64,000 nt of DNA from Bifidobacterium castoris (GTDB lineage Bacteria > Actinomycetota > Actinomycetes > Actinomycetales > Bifidobacteriaceae), in the NCBI RefSeq assembly GCF_003952025.1, contig NZ_QXGI01000002.1, forward strand, positions 62,001 through 126,000. Reading direction: 5' to 3'. The notes beneath the pieces were generated by a model. That model saw only the letters and a program-made list of their open reading frames with translations, ran no database searches and was not told the DNA's origin. The position numbers and the translations under genes were made by a program. Positions 9,699-19,502 of this stretch are shown here, piece by piece; position 1 is the stretch's first letter; each line of letters starts with the position of its first letter.

Positions 9699-10292
9699 AT
9701 GGAATCGATCAATGAGGTGCGCATCGAGGAGCATGACGGCAGCCTGCCCACCGTGCTGATGATCGTCGGATCGCTGCGCAAGAAATCGTTCAACAGGCAG
9801 CTCGCGCAGTTCGCCGCCGGCGAGCTCGCCGACCGCGCGAACGTGCACATGCTCGACTGGCATGAGGTGCCGATGTTCAACCAGGATGAGGAATTCCCGA
9901 CTCCGGAACCGGTGGCGGCGGTGCGCACCGAGGTCGCCGAGGCCGACGCGATCTGGGTCGTGACACCCGAATACAACCACGGCATGCCGGGGCCTCTCAA
10001 GAATCTGTTCGATTGGCTGTCGCGGCCGATGGAGGATGGCTCCCTGTCGCCGATCGTCGGCAAGATGATGACGATGAGCGGAGCCGCCGGCGCGAGCTGT
10101 GCGCGTGACTGCTTCGCGACGTGGCTGCCGGTGCTTAAGGCGCTGAAGATGTGCATCGCCCCGGCGACGTTCACCGGTGTGGCGTTGAGCCGTGAGATGT
10201 TCATCAGCGATAGGCTTGAACTTGACGACGCGGCGAAGGCTTCGATGCGCAATCAGGCCGATGCGCTCATTGCGTTGATCGACCAGGAATGA
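9699..10292 (+). CDS. NADPH-dependent FMN reductase / quinone reductase
   Basis: A 197-residue flavodoxin-fold protein of the FMN_red family. It uses NAD(P)H to reduce FMN, quinones, azo compounds or chromate. The FMN phosphate loop is GSLRKKSFNRQLAQF (residues 25-39). The second flavin-contacting stretch is TPEYNHGMPGPLKNLFDW (about residues 88-105), the family signature. AAAGGAATCCAAGG upstream supports the start. It stands opposite the broken MerR gene with a 328-bp intergenic region (9371-9698) that contains only short TGACAGTGTGA-type repeats. The MerR protein may once have controlled it in response to redox stress. The true substrate is unknown. Confidence 0.9.
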   Translation: MESINEVRIEEHDGSLPTVLMIVGSLRKKSFNRQLAQFAAGELADRANVHMLDWHEVPMFNQDEEFPTPEPVAAVRTEVAEADAIWVVTPEYNHGMPGPLKNLFDWLSRPMEDGSLSPIVGKMMTMSGAAGASCARDCFATWLPVLKALKMCIAPATFTGVALSREMFISDRLELDDAAKASMRNQADALIALIDQE

Positions 10293-10341
10293 TTACTGCG
10301 ACGTGCATCATCGATGCACGCAACCGTGGGCGGGAGTGACC

Positions 10342-11120
10342 ATGGAAGATTACCAAAACGAGAACGCGAGGACGATCGGCCGGTAGGTCGATGAAGGCTG
10401 GCAATGGGGCATGCCGATCTCGCACGAGACCTGCGAAAGCGCGTGCAACGGCGAATGGGACATTCTGCTCACCCCCACGAAGCCGGTTCCCACGAATGGG
10501 TCGGCGATGTGCGCGGCAAACGTGTGCTGGGACTGGCGAGCGGTGGCGTGCAGCAGATGCCGATCATGACGGCGCTCGGCGCGCAGTGCACGTGCTCGAT
10601 TATTCGTCGCGCCAATGCGAACGGGAGACCGAGGTCGCGCAACGCGACGGTTACGAGATCGACGTGGTCCAGGCGGATATGAGGAAACGCTGCCGTTCGA
10701 GGATGAAAGCTTTGACCTGATCATCAATCCGGTCTCGAACTGCTACATCGAACAGTTGCGCCCGGTGTTCCGCGAGTGCTTCCGTGTGCTCAACCCGGCG
10801 GCTCGCTCATCGGCGGCTATGACAACGGCGTCAACTACATCTTCGACGACGACGAGACGACGCTGACGTATACGCTGCCGTTCAATACCCTCCACGACGA
10901 ACGCGCGCGGCAGATGCTGCTCGACGCGGATTGTGGCATGCGGTTCTCGCATACGCTCGACGAGCAGATCGGCGGCCAACTCGAGGCCGGATTCGTGCTG
11001 CGCGCATTGCATGGGGACCCGAACGGCGAAGGCGACCTGCATAAGCACCATGCGCCGACCTTCATGGCCACGCGGATCATGAAGCCGCAACGCCGGGGCG
11101 CCGTCGATCGACGTCGGCAA
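10342..11120 (+). pseudogene. SAM-dependent methyltransferase, multiply broken
   Basis: Pieces of a class I methyltransferase can be read across all three frames. They include MEDYQNENARTIGR then a TAG where Trp is expected (10384), MPISHETCESACNGEWDILL, VGDVRGKRVLGLASGGVQQM (the SAM-binding motif I region), LPFEDESFDLIINPVSNCYI (motif IV) and a C-terminal part with YTLPFNTLHDE. The lesions are the nonsense codon plus frameshifts near 10485, 10600, 10680 and 10800. The original stop also seems lost, since the last frame runs on to 11240 through a hairpin. This is clearly a decayed gene. It resembles UbiE/Methyltransf_11-type enzymes. No function should be assumed. Confidence 0.8.
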
Positions 11121-11133
11121 AAGAAAAAGAAAG

Positions 11134-11164
11134 GGCCGGGGCCACGTTATCCGTGGCCCCGGCC
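11134..11164 (-). terminator. Strong GC hairpin, T-rich on the minus strand
   Basis: A 13-bp perfect inverted repeat (11134-11146 with 11152-11164) around a five-base loop. The A-rich run AAAAGAAAAAGAAA before it becomes a U-run after the stem on the minus strand, so it is a better terminator for leftward transcripts. No leftward gene is visible to its right before 14 kb. The stretch 11165-11571 holds no gene I can support. Confidence 0.6.
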
Positions 11165-11571
11165 GGACACTGAGAGAGAAAGAAAAAGGAGATGTTCAGT
11201 TATCTCGGTTCGCGTATTCCTTGAGCCGACGGCTTTATGATATGGCGCGCATCTTGGAAAACCGATGGCAAAAGCTCAAAGAATGCTGTTGGTTCGCATG
11301 GATTCGCATGGACGCGGTCGCCGTCCGCGCGCGTGCGTCGATCGGCGGACGCGTCATCCGAGGAGCACGGCGGGCGTCGGTGTTCGCCGTCGCCGCGTCA
11401 TTCATGGCGGCTGGGCGTGCGAGTGTGCTCACGGCGGAGCGCATGCGCGCGTCTTACGCTCGACAATAGCGGCATCGGACGGTGGCAGCAAGCCATGCGT
11501 CGTCGATGCGACGAATCATCGAGCGAACGGCAGACATAGGCGGGCAGACATTGGCGGAGGGAAGCGGCGGC

Positions 11572-14079
11572 ATGGCACAGACGATCGATATCACCGGCGC
11601 GCGCGTGCACAATCTCAAACGGGTGGACGTGCGGGTGCCGATCGGCGAGATGGTCGCCGTCGCCGGCGTCTCCGGTTCGGGCAAATCGTCGCTCGCGCTC
11701 GGCGTGCTCTACGCGGAGGGGTCACGGCGGTATCTCGAGGGGCTGTCCACATACACGCGTCGACGCATCGCGCAGAGCGGCGAGGCGAAGATCGACGCGA
11801 TCGAACATGTGCCGCCGGCGCTCGCGTTGCATCAGCGTCCGAGCGTTCCCGGCATCCGCAGCACCGTCGGCACGATGAGCGAGCTGCTCAACAGTCTGCG
11901 GCTGATGACGTCCCGTCTCGGCAACTACAGCTGCCCAAACGGCCATATGCTCGATCCGACGCCGAACGTCGCGCTCGAACGGCCGATCATCTGCCCGGTG
12001 TGCGGCGAACGGGTGCAGCCGCTCGGCGCCGAGGATCTCGCGTTCAACTCGGGTGGCGCATGCCCGGCATGTTCGGGAACCGGCATCGTGCGCATGGTGG
12101 ACGGGTCGACGTTGATCGCCGACCCGAATCTGACGATCGAGCAGGGAGCGGTGGCGCCGTGGCGTTCGCTGATGTGGTCGATCATGGTCGACGTGTGCCG
12201 CGAAATGGGCGTGCGCACCGACATCCCGTACAAGGACCTCACCGACCATGAGAAGGAGATCGTGCTGCACGGTCCCGCCGAAAAAAGGCACATCCTGTAC
12301 CACTCGAAGAAACTGAACCGCGCCGGCGAACTCGACTTCACGTATTTCAGCGCCGAACGCACCGTGCTCAACGCGCTCGACAAGGCGAAGGACGCGAAGG
12401 CGCTCAAGCGCGTCGAGCCGTTCATCAAAGAGGAACGATGCCCCGACTGCCACGGCACACGGCTCAACGAACGCGCGCGTACATTGCCCGTCGACGGCAG
12501 GACGCTGCCCGAACAGTGCGCGATGCAGCTCGACGACCTCGCGGCATGGGTGCGCACGGTGCCCGCGACGATGCCGGACGACATGCGCGAGATGGCGCAG
12601 ACGATCGTCGACGAATTCACGCGCACTGCGCGTCGTCTGCTCGAACTCGGCCTCGGCTACCTCACGCTCGACCGAGCCGGCTCCACGTTGTCGACCGGCG
12701 AGCGTCAGCGCATCCAGCTCGCGCGCGCCGTGCGCAGCGAACTGACAGGCGCGATGTATGTGCTCGACGAACCGTCGATCGGTCTGCATCCGGCGAACGT
12801 CGACGGTCTGATCGGAGTCATGCGCGACCTCAAGGCGCAAGGCAACACCGTCGTCGTCGTCGACCATGACGCGCGTGTGCTGCGTGACGTCGACTGGATC
12901 ATCGAAATGGGACCCGGCGCCGGCGCGCACGGCGGCACCGTGATCGCGCAGGGCGCGGTGGACGACGTCGAAGACGATCCGCGTTCGCTCATCGGCCCGT
13001 TCCTCGCAAGCGAACGTGCACGCATCGTGCGTCCGCAGACGGCCGCCGACGGCATGTTCAGCGAAGGGGACATCACGATTGCGACGGCTCCGCTGCACAC
13101 CGTGCACGCATTGGACGCGCATGTGCCGAGGCATCGGCTCACCGTCGTCACCGGCGTCTCCGGGTCCGGCAAGACGACGCTCGTCCTCGAAAGCCTCGTG
13201 CCCGCGCTCAGCGCGAATATCGCCGACGAACAACTACCCAACCATGTGCGCGCACTCGACGCTCGGGGCATCGAACGCGTCACGATGATCGACGCGACAC
13301 CGATCGGCGCCAACGTGCGCTCGACCGTCGCCACCTACAGCGGCATCCTCGACGACCTGCGGCGACTGTACGCGCGCACCGACGCGGCGAAGGCGCGCGG
13401 CCTGAAGGCGGGCGCGTTCTCCTACAACACCGGCTCGCTGCGCTGCCCGACGTGCGACGGCACCGGGCAGATCACGCTCGACGTGCAGTTCCTGCCCGAC
13501 GTGGACATCGACTGTCCCGACTGCCACGGCGCTCGCTACGGCGACCAGGCGGGTGAGATCACGTGGACGCCGAAGTACGGCGGCAACGCGGTGTCGCTGC
13601 CGGACGCGCTCGCGATGACGGTTGACGAGGCGATGGACGCGTTCGCGGATCAGAAGCGCATCCATACGAAACTGGCGACGCTGCACGAACTCGGCATCGG
13701 CTACCTGACGTTGGGCGAGAGCACGCCGGCGCTGTCCGGAGGCGAGGCGCAGCGGCTCAAGCTCGCGAGCGAAATGGGACGCGCGCAGGAGGGGACGTTG
13801 TTCGTCTTCGACGAGCCAACGATCGGGCTGCATCCGCTCGACGTATGCACGTTGATCGGCGTCTTCCAGAAGCTCATCGATCATGGTGCGAGCGTGCTCG
13901 TCATTGAACACGACCTCGATATGATCGCGAACGCCGACTGGATCATCGACATGGGTCCCGGCGGCGGCGAAAACGGAGGCGAGATCGTGGCCGTCGGCAC
14001 GCCGACGCAGGTCGCCGCGAACCCGCTCAGCGTGACTGGCAGGTATCTGGCGCCGTGCGTCGGCGTGACGCGTCGGTGA
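11572..14079 (+). CDS. UvrA-like ABC ATPase (UvrA2/DrrC type)
   Basis: An 835-residue twin-ABC protein of the UvrA family. The first Walker A is [13 protein letters not shown], with signature [13 protein letters not shown] and Walker [14 protein letters not shown]. The second Walker A is [13 protein letters not shown], with signature [13 protein letters not shown] and [12 protein letters not shown]. Zinc modules are visible as CPVC...CPAC (about residues 142-165) and CPTC...CPDC (about 625-650). It is some 100 residues shorter than canonical UvrA (about 940-1000), mainly in the region where UvrA binds UvrB. This matches UvrA2-like proteins tied to drug or DNA-damage tolerance rather than core excision repair. 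The start at 11572 has GGAGGGAA upstream. A longer frame to 11482 has no site. The gene is monocistronic. Confidence 0.88.
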   Translation: MAQTIDITGARVHNLKRVDVRVPIGEMVAVAGVSGSGKSSLALGVLYAEGSRRYLEGLSTYTRRRIAQSGEAKIDAIEHVPPALALHQRPSVPGIRSTVGTMSELLNSLRLMTSRLGNYSCPNGHMLDPTPNVALERPIICPVCGERVQPLGAEDLAFNSGGACPACSGTGIVRMVDGSTLIADPNLTIEQGAVAPWRSLMWSIMVDVCREMGVRTDIPYKDLTDHEKEIVLHGPAEKRHILYHSKKLNRAGELDFTYFSAERTVLNALDKAKDAKALKRVEPFIKEERCPDCHGTRLNERARTLPVDGRTLPEQCAMQLDDLAAWVRTVPATMPDDMREMAQTIVDEFTRTARRLLELGLGYLTLDRAGSTLSTGERQRIQLARAVRSELTGAMYVLDEPSIGLHPANVDGLIGVMRDLKAQGNTVVVVDHDARVLRDVDWIIEMGPGAGAHGGTVIAQGAVDDVEDDPRSLIGPFLASERARIVRPQTAADGMFSEGDITIATAPLHTVHALDAHVPRHRLTVVTGVSGSGKTTLVLESLVPALSANIADEQLPNHVRALDARGIERVTMIDATPIGANVRSTVATYSGILDDLRRLYARTDAAKARGLKAGAFSYNTGSLRCPTCDGTGQITLDVQFLPDVDIDCPDCHGARYGDQAGEITWTPKYGGNAVSLPDALAMTVDEAMDAFADQKRIHTKLATLHELGIGYLTLGESTPALSGGEAQRLKLASEMGRAQEGTLFVFDEPTIGLHPLDVCTLIGVFQKLIDHGASVLVIEHDLDMIANADWIIDMGPGGGENGGEIVAVGTPTQVAANPLSVTGRYLAPCVGVTRR

Positions 14080-14196
14080 GAACCGGGGTGTGCGGTTGGG
14101 CGCGCTCGGGTGCGATGTATGGGTCGGTTGTGATTGGGGTGGGTGCAGGTTGCGGCAATCGCGTTCGCTGAAGTGGCCGGTTGTGCGCTGGTTGGA

Positions 14197-14275
14197 TGCA
14201 GTCTGCACCGGACATGTTCGCTGAGGGTGCAGATAGCGATCGGTGCAGGTGCAGTCTGCGCCGGACACCTTCGCT
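14197..14275. repeat. 26-bp imperfect direct repeat, 53-bp period
   Basis: Two copies (14197-14222 and 14250-14275) of a sequence starting TGCAGTCTGC differ at three positions. They sit in the 354-bp gap between the uvrA-like gene and the membrane-protein gene (14080-14433), which has no other recognisable feature. They could be operator sites or simple duplication. Confidence 0.6.
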
Positions 14276-14433
14276 ATGCTACGGCGTCGGTCAGTGCCTG
14301 GGCGGTTACCCGTCAATCCGCGCTGCTCTCCGTCGCAGCGCTGACGGCTGTTGAGATATGACCGTCGTTTCACCGCTGCCTGTCTTTATGCTGGAGGGAT
14401 ACCGTGCGGCGAAGAGGCGGGAAAGGCGGCAAC

Positions 14434-15294
14434 ATGAGTTTTTTGCAGCGGCATCCGTATTTGTTCTGGCAGCTCGTCGGTTGGTGCCTCGCGCTCGTGG
14501 ATTTCGTGTTCCTCGTCATCGCGGTGTTCAACGATCTCGGTGAGTGGAGTTATCCGGTCATCGTGATCATGTTCATCGCCGCGTTGTTCGCGGTGCTCGG
14601 CTCCCCGTTCTTCGTGTATTTTTCGCGCAAGACACAGGTGCCGCGGACGGATTCGTCGGCGGAATCGCAGCGGATCAGCAACGGCGTCGCGGCGATTGTC
14701 AGGCTGCGCGGGAAACCCGGCTTCGTGCTCGTGAATCTGCTGTTCCCGGTGCTGTTCGGCGCCCTCATCGTGTTGACCTACCAACTCGGCGAGCATGGCC
14801 ACATCTTCCTCGGATTCGTGTCGATGGTGGCGATGGTCGTCATGCCGTTCGTCTTCTACTCGCAGTATTTCTCCGTATTGGAGCGGCGATTCATGGCCTA
14901 TGCCGACGGCGCGCGCATGGTGACCCTGAGATCCGTCGATGACATGTCGTTCTATTATCTGTCCGACCTGCGCGTGACGCATATGCCGCTGTTGCCGTTA
15001 CCGAACGCACCTTCCGGCGCGATGCTCGATTTCCTCTACAACTGGCTGCGCCGCTACCTGACGGCCGACCGGCTCACGTTGATTCGTTTCACCGCGGCCG
15101 ATCTACGTCGCGTCGGCTGTGTGATCGTCAAGGAGGAAAAGACGGGTCTTGTCTATCCCGACTCCCTGTTGATCGCGATTCCGGAACGACAGCTCGATCT
15201 GAGCGGAGACAACCGCGCGCAGTTTGATAAGGAATGCAATGCCTTGGGCGTATTCCGTCTGCCGGCGCCATCGCAGATTGAAGTGCATCCATGA
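14434..15294 (+). CDS. Conserved membrane protein, four TM helices
   Basis: A 286-residue protein with two N-terminal hairpins of TM helices. They lie around residues 10-32 (LFWQLVGWCLALVDFVFLVI), 38-60 (IVIMFIAALFAVLGSPFFVY), 95-115 (FVLVNLLFPVLFGALIVLTY) and 120-145 (GFVSMVAMVVMPFVFYSQYF). A cytoplasmic C-terminal domain of about 140 residues follows (RRFMAYADGARMVTLRSVDD onward). I recognise no family. The start at ATG 14434 follows GGCGGGAAAGGCGG. A GTG at 14404 is possible. It is not obviously in an operon: 129 bases separate it from the next gene. Confidence 0.7.
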   Translation: MSFLQRHPYLFWQLVGWCLALVDFVFLVIAVFNDLGEWSYPVIVIMFIAALFAVLGSPFFVYFSRKTQVPRTDSSAESQRISNGVAAIVRLRGKPGFVLVNLLFPVLFGALIVLTYQLGEHGHIFLGFVSMVAMVVMPFVFYSQYFSVLERRFMAYADGARMVTLRSVDDMSFYYLSDLRVTHMPLLPLPNAPSGAMLDFLYNWLRRYLTADRLTLIRFTAADLRRVGCVIVKEEKTGLVYPDSLLIAIPERQLDLSGDNRAQFDKECNALGVFRLPAPSQIEVHP

Positions 15295-15423
15295 TGGCGT
15301 GAGGGGTATTGCCGCCCGCGGCGCAACGCAGTTGCCCGCATGGTGTGACTGTGGGATGCTGGGAACGGCGACGCATCGGCTGCGGCCGGCGTTAGCCAAG
15401 CATCTGAAGGAAGGACGAATATC

Positions 15424-16473
15424 ATGGCGAATTCGATGAAGACTGCAATTTTCGAGTCGGCGCGCCACATGGCCGTCGAGGAGGCGCCGAAGCCTACGGT
15501 CGAACAGCCGGACGATGCGATCATCCGCGTCGTGCGCGCATGCGTGTGCGGATCGGACCTGTGGCCCTTCCGCGGCATCAACCAGACCGAGGAGCATTCG
15601 GAGAACTCGGGGCATGAGGCCATCGGCATCGTCGAGCAGGTCGGCGACGCCATCACGTCGGTCAAGCCCGGCGATTTCGTCATTGCGCCGTTCACGCACG
15701 GCTGCGGCCGGTGCCGTGCCTGCCGCGCCGGCTTCGACGGTTCCTGCATGGCGCATCCCGATAATTTCTCGATGGGTGCGCAGGGTCAGTACATCCGTTT
15801 CCAGCATGCGCAGTGGGCGCTCGTGAAAGTCCCGGGACGGCCGGAGGACTACAGCGAAGGCATGCTCAAGAGCCTGCTGACGCTGTCCGACGTGATGGCG
15901 ACCGGCTATCATGCCGCCCACACCGCGCAGGTCAAGCCGGGTGACGCCGTCATCGTGCTCGGCGACGGCGCCGTCGGCCTGTGCGCGATCATCGCCGCGA
16001 AGATGATGGGCGCCAAGCGCATCATCTCGACAAGCCGTCACGACGACCGCCGCGCGCTCGCGCAGGAGTTCGGCGCGACCGACAACGTCGCCGAGCGTGG
16101 CGAAGAAGGCGTCGCGAAGCTGCTGGAGATCAGCGATGGCGGCGCCGATGCCGTGCTCGAATGCGTCGGCACGGATGCCTCGTTCCAGGAGGCCATGTCG
16201 GTGGCGCGTCCAGGCGCCTTGATCGGCCGCGTCGGTCTGCCGCATGGTCAGCAGATCAGCGGCGAAGGCACGTTCTACCAGAACGTCGGCGTCTACGGCG
16301 GTCCCGCGTCGGTCACCACCTACGACAAATCGGTGCTGCTCGACGCCGTGCTCAACGCGGACATCAACCCCGGCAGGGTGTTCACCGCTGAGTTCCGCCT
16401 CGACGACATCCAAGCCGCCTACGAGGCGATGGACGAGCGCAAGACGATCAAGTCGTATCTGATCCTCGACTGA
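15424..16473 (+). CDS. Zinc-dependent medium-chain alcohol dehydrogenase
   Basis: A 349-residue MDR-family NAD(P)-dependent dehydrogenase. The catalytic zinc region includes CVCGSDLWPF (Cys about residue 40) and GHEAIGIVEQVG with the His-Glu pair. The structural zinc lobe HGCGRCRACRAGFDGSC has the four-cysteine C-x2-C-x2-C-x7-C pattern. The Rossmann fold is marked by VIVLGDGAVGLCAI. The C-terminal KTIKSYLIL is typical. AAGGAAGGA upstream supports the start. The gene is monocistronic with a hairpin after it. The substrate is unknown. It resembles the threonine dehydrogenase/IMP dehydrogenase-like zinc ADH group common in gut actinobacteria. Confidence 0.92.
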   Translation: MANSMKTAIFESARHMAVEEAPKPTVEQPDDAIIRVVRACVCGSDLWPFRGINQTEEHSENSGHEAIGIVEQVGDAITSVKPGDFVIAPFTHGCGRCRACRAGFDGSCMAHPDNFSMGAQGQYIRFQHAQWALVKVPGRPEDYSEGMLKSLLTLSDVMATGYHAAHTAQVKPGDAVIVLGDGAVGLCAIIAAKMMGAKRIISTSRHDDRRALAQEFGATDNVAERGEEGVAKLLEISDGGADAVLECVGTDASFQEAMSVARPGALIGRVGLPHGQQISGEGTFYQNVGVYGGPASVTTYDKSVLLDAVLNADINPGRVFTAEFRLDDIQAAYEAMDERKTIKSYLILD

Positions 16474-16477
16474 GCAC

Positions 16478-16530
16478 TCATGATTGGCCGCGCCGTGCAT
16501 GGCGATTATGCGCGGTGCGGCCAATCATGA
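16478..16530 (+). terminator. Hairpin after the zinc alcohol dehydrogenase
   Basis: A 14-bp perfect inverted repeat (16478-16491 with 16517-16530) around a 25-base spacer that can itself pair. It begins five bases after the stop codon. There is no T-run. Confidence 0.6.
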
Positions 16531-16603
16531 TCACGGGCGCCGATGACGCCGCCGCTGTTTCGGATACTGCGCCGACTGCCGCCCCATGGATGCGAACAGT
16601 GCA

Positions 16604-16639
16604 TGTTCCTGTTCCTGTTCCTGTTCCTGTTCCTGTTCC
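16604..16639. repeat. Hexanucleotide tandem repeat, TGTTCC x6
   Basis: Six exact copies of TGTTCC. On the minus strand an open frame (16531-16722) would translate them as a Glu-Gln run, but that frame has no ribosome binding site and no family resemblance. The repeat lies in the 320-bp gap between the dehydrogenase and the amylase 3' end. Confidence 0.9.
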
Positions 16640-16795
16640 TGTGTGAAGCGTTTCTCATCGGTGTATTCGATTTGCCGTCGGTGTGCGCATGGTGGCTGCA
16701 TGCAAAGCAATGGGGCCTGCACGCTGTTGGACGTGCAGCCCCCAGATAGATGCGCAGTCGCTATGCGTCGCGCCGTGGCTGTTGCTGCATGCGCG

Positions 16796-18730
16796 TCACG
16801 CCGTGCATGGGGCGACGGTGCTGTAGTTTCCGGAGTTGTCGGTCACCACCACACTCGTACCGGTAGCCGTGTAGTTCTGTCCGGAGACGCCGTTTTTGTT
16901 GTCCCACTGACCTGACCCGTTCGTGAAGACGAACTCGATTGGACGGCTGTTCGGATTCTCGATCGCGTACGAGACGTAGCCGTCGCACGCGGCGGTCATC
17001 TTGACACCCGGTGCGGTGGTCCAGGAGCCTCCGTCGGCGAAGCGCCAGTGCAGATACGTCGAGTCCGCGCCGAACTTCGAGCTCGGGTAGTAGACCGTGG
17101 TCGTGGCGGCCGGAGTCGGATCAACAGGGTCGACGGGATCCACAGGATCCACGGGGGCGGTGTCGGTGTTGTAGAACACGCTCACCTTGCCGCTCTTCAC
17201 GGAGCCGGAGGTGATCTTCTTGTTCGCGACGGTGATGGTGCCGCCGTTGACCTGATCGGTGTAAGTGCCGTCGTCGAGTGTGGTGTCGAGTCCGGTGAGG
17301 TTCTTGTCGCCGTCCATGTTGACCACGACCACGCCGTCGTTCGCGCTGTTGCCGTCGGACTTGTAGCGTTCGATCATCAGGCAGTTGTCCGCCTGGCAGT
17401 TACGCAGGTACTCCGCGTTGCCTTCCATTGCGTTGCGGAACTTGTTGACCCACTTGACCTCGGGGCTCTTCCATTCGTCATCGCCGGCGTCGCCGAGCTG
17501 GGACTGCTCCGCGAACTGCGCGTTCGTGCCTCCGGAGCCGACCGGACGGTTGAAGAAGAGCGGCGCGCCGCCTGCACGGGCGCCGATGACGCCCCAGCCC
17601 ATGCGGATCTGCCAGGAGGTCATGCCGGTGGATTGCTTGTCGCCGTTCGCGTAGGTGTCGTGCGATTCGACCCAGGTGACGAGCTGGTCGTCCTGCACGC
17701 CCTGACCCTGCAGGCTGGTCAGATTGCCGGCGTTGAGGTTCTTGCTGTTGAGCGCGCTGCGCAGTGTGCCGCCATAGTTCGAGGCAGTGTTGCCGCCGCC
17801 GTTGCTTGAATACTTCTCGAAGAGCGCGGGGTAGGCAGCCACGTTGAGGCCGGCGTCGCCCTGCAGCACTTCGCCGTACTGGTATTGGGCGCCGTTGTCG
17901 AGGATGGTGTCGAAATACGGGGAGTGTGTGCCGAACTCGTCAGGCAGTTCGATGTGCTTGGCGGCATCGTAGCGGAAGCCGTCCACGCCGTCGGCCACCG
18001 CCTCCTTGAGGAAGCTCTGCATGCGGTTGCCGACCTCCTGGTTCTCGGTGTTGAGGTCCCATAGGCCGAGCAGGTGGCAATGGGTCACCTGCCAACGGTC
18101 GCTGTAATTGATTGCAGTGCCGTTGTCCCCGCAGCCGCCTTCGGTTTTCGTGTGGAACAGGCTTGAGTCTTGCCAGCTTGGTTCGATGGCGTTCCAGTCG
18201 GAGGTGAAATGGTTGATGACGGCGTCCACGATGACTCGGATGCCGTACTTATGGGCTTCGGCGGTCATGGCCTTGAGGTCGTCTTCAGAGCCGACGACCG
18301 AATTGCCGATCGAGGTGCCGGCCGGCTGGTAGACGTAGTACCAGTTCTCCGTGAACTGCTTGCCCTGCATGGGGCCTTTGATGACGCTGATCGGCGACGT
18401 CTGGATCGACGTATAGCCGGCGTCCGCGATCTCGGCCATGTGTTCCTTCATTGTGTTGAACGACCACATCCAGGCGTGCAGGATCGAGCCATAGTTCATT
18501 TCCTTGGCCAGCCCGTTCTGGGTGCGCGCCGCCTCGAACTGCGCGTTGCCGAGCGTGCGGTCATAGCTCGTCGTCGTGGCCGCCTGCGCGCTTGACGCGC
18601 CGACGGCAAGGCCTCCGATGAGCGTCGCGGCGGCCGCGATGCTGGCGGCCGTCCTCGTGAGGAGTCGGCTTATCGTCGGGCGACGGTTGGCTTCGGTGCG
18701 CAGACCGGCGCTCTTGGACAGGGGTGTCAT
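16796..18730 (-). CDS. Secreted GH13 alpha-amylase with starch-binding module
   Basis: A 644-residue extracellular endo-acting alpha-amylase that cuts alpha-1,4 links in starch. Residues 1-50 form a Sec signal peptide: an Arg-rich start, a hydrophobic core (ASIAAAATLIGGLAVG) and the cleavage motif AQA. The GH13 core shows region I VDAVINH, region II DGFRYDAAKHIE (Asp nucleophile), region III GEVLQG (Glu acid/base) and region IV VTWVESHD. A hinge of VDP repeats (about residues 540-552) leads to a C-terminal beta-sandwich module (VYYPSSKFGADSTYLHW onward) resembling CBM25/26. AAGGAGA eight bases upstream supports the ATG at 18730. A LacI-type operator lies 169 bp upstream. No sorting signal is seen, so the enzyme is probably released. 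Confidence 0.92.
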   Translation of the reverse strand: MTPLSKSAGLRTEANRRPTISRLLTRTAASIAAAATLIGGLAVGASSAQAATTTSYDRTLGNAQFEAARTQNGLAKEMNYGSILHAWMWSFNTMKEHMAEIADAGYTSIQTSPISVIKGPMQGKQFTENWYYVYQPAGTSIGNSVVGSEDDLKAMTAEAHKYGIRVIVDAVINHFTSDWNAIEPSWQDSSLFHTKTEGGCGDNGTAINYSDRWQVTHCHLLGLWDLNTENQEVGNRMQSFLKEAVADGVDGFRYDAAKHIELPDEFGTHSPYFDTILDNGAQYQYGEVLQGDAGLNVAAYPALFEKYSSNGGGNTASNYGGTLRSALNSKNLNAGNLTSLQGQGVQDDQLVTWVESHDTYANGDKQSTGMTSWQIRMGWGVIGARAGGAPLFFNRPVGSGGTNAQFAEQSQLGDAGDDEWKSPEVKWVNKFRNAMEGNAEYLRNCQADNCLMIERYKSDGNSANDGVVVVNMDGDKNLTGLDTTLDDGTYTDQVNGGTITVANKKITSGSVKSGKVSVFYNTDTAPVDPVDPVDPVDPTPAATTTVYYPSSKFGADSTYLHWRFADGGSWTTAPGVKMTAACDGYVSYAIENPNSRPIEFVFTNGSGQWDNKNGVSGQNYTATGTSVVVTDNSGNYSTVAPCTA

Positions 18731-18898
18731 GTCCGCTGTCTCCTTTTCTGTGAAGGGATCTTCTTCCATGAAGAGATCTTCGGTTGTGCGCCGCATGATG
18801 CGACGCTGCGGTCCTGCCCGCTGGATGCGGGGAATGCGCCGTCGGTTCAGACGCCTTCCTCAGGGCGAGGCAATACCGCTTTGGTGCGCGGTCATTGT

Positions 18899-18910
18899 GC
18901 AACCGTTTGC
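18899..18910. promoter_or_regulatory. LacI-family operator-like palindrome upstream of amylase
   Basis: GCAACCGTTTGC fits the GCAA-N-CG-N-TTGC symmetry of LacI/GalR/CcpA-type operators, with the central CpG. It lies 169 bp before the amylase start. The regulator is not identified. The rest of 18731-19291 shows no gene. Confidence 0.45.
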
Positions 18911-19291
18911 GGAAACGCCCTGTGCAGTGATTTGGAATCTTATGTGAAATGCAGCGGCAAAAGATTCGTTGAATTAGACCGATGACATCGTAATCATCGT
19001 ATTTGACGTGTTATGTCAGAAAGGGAGCCTTGACGTAGAGCCGTTGGAATACCAGTTTTGAGCTTGGCGAATAAAGCGATTTTCGAGCCGAAGGCGTAAA
19101 GGATGCGCCTAAAACATGTGCAAATTTCACACTCAAGGACGACATCGTTTGCAAAGAGGTGATTGGATGCCTCCGGCCACCCGTTCGAGGATGCCGAATC
19201 TGCATGATGAAGCAATCGTGGCGGTGAGTCTGCGTCTCGTTTCTCCGAATGGAATGCCGGGCGGTATCGCTGGTCGGTTGGGTGGTGCTGG

Positions 19292-19417
19292 CGTCGTGCG
19301 ATGCCGCAGTGTGTGGTGACGCTGGACGCTGAGGGGTAATGGTTACGTCGCGCGATGCCACGAAGTATGCGGTTGCGCGTCGCTGAGGTGGCGTGAGCGT
19401 CGCGCGATGCCGCAGTG
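19292..19417. repeat. Three degenerate direct repeats (CGTCG-x-GCGATGCC)
   Basis: Copies start at 19292, 19346 and 19398, giving spacings of 54 and 52 bp. Copies 1 and 3 share CGTCG-x-GCGATGCCGCAGTG with one difference, and copy 2 diverges at its end. They lie just upstream of the small Cys-rich gene. No CRISPR-like spacer pattern is present. Confidence 0.55.
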
Positions 19418-19502
19418 CGCGCAGTCGCGCGACGGCTGTTCGCGCAGCGTAAGAATACGGGTGCGGCGCTCGCGGCGTGCCCACAATACAATTGCGGGCA
19501 TC

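Noticed and set aside
11572-14079. Core nucleotide excision repair gene uvrA
   Set aside because: About 100 residues too short in the UvrB-binding region and no SOS box. A UvrA2-like role is more likely.
16531-16722. Minus-strand open frame with a Glu-Gln repeat
   Set aside because: It exists only because of the TGTTCC array. There is no ribosome binding site, no family resemblance, and it lies in the terminator region of the dehydrogenase.
17048-17809. 253-codon frame antisense to the amylase
   Set aside because: It mirrors the GC-rich codon pattern of the intact amylase gene. The amylase has signal peptide and all catalytic motifs.
19292-19417. Possible CRISPR array
   Set aside because: Only three degenerate copies, repeats that differ within the core, no uniform spacers and no cas genes.
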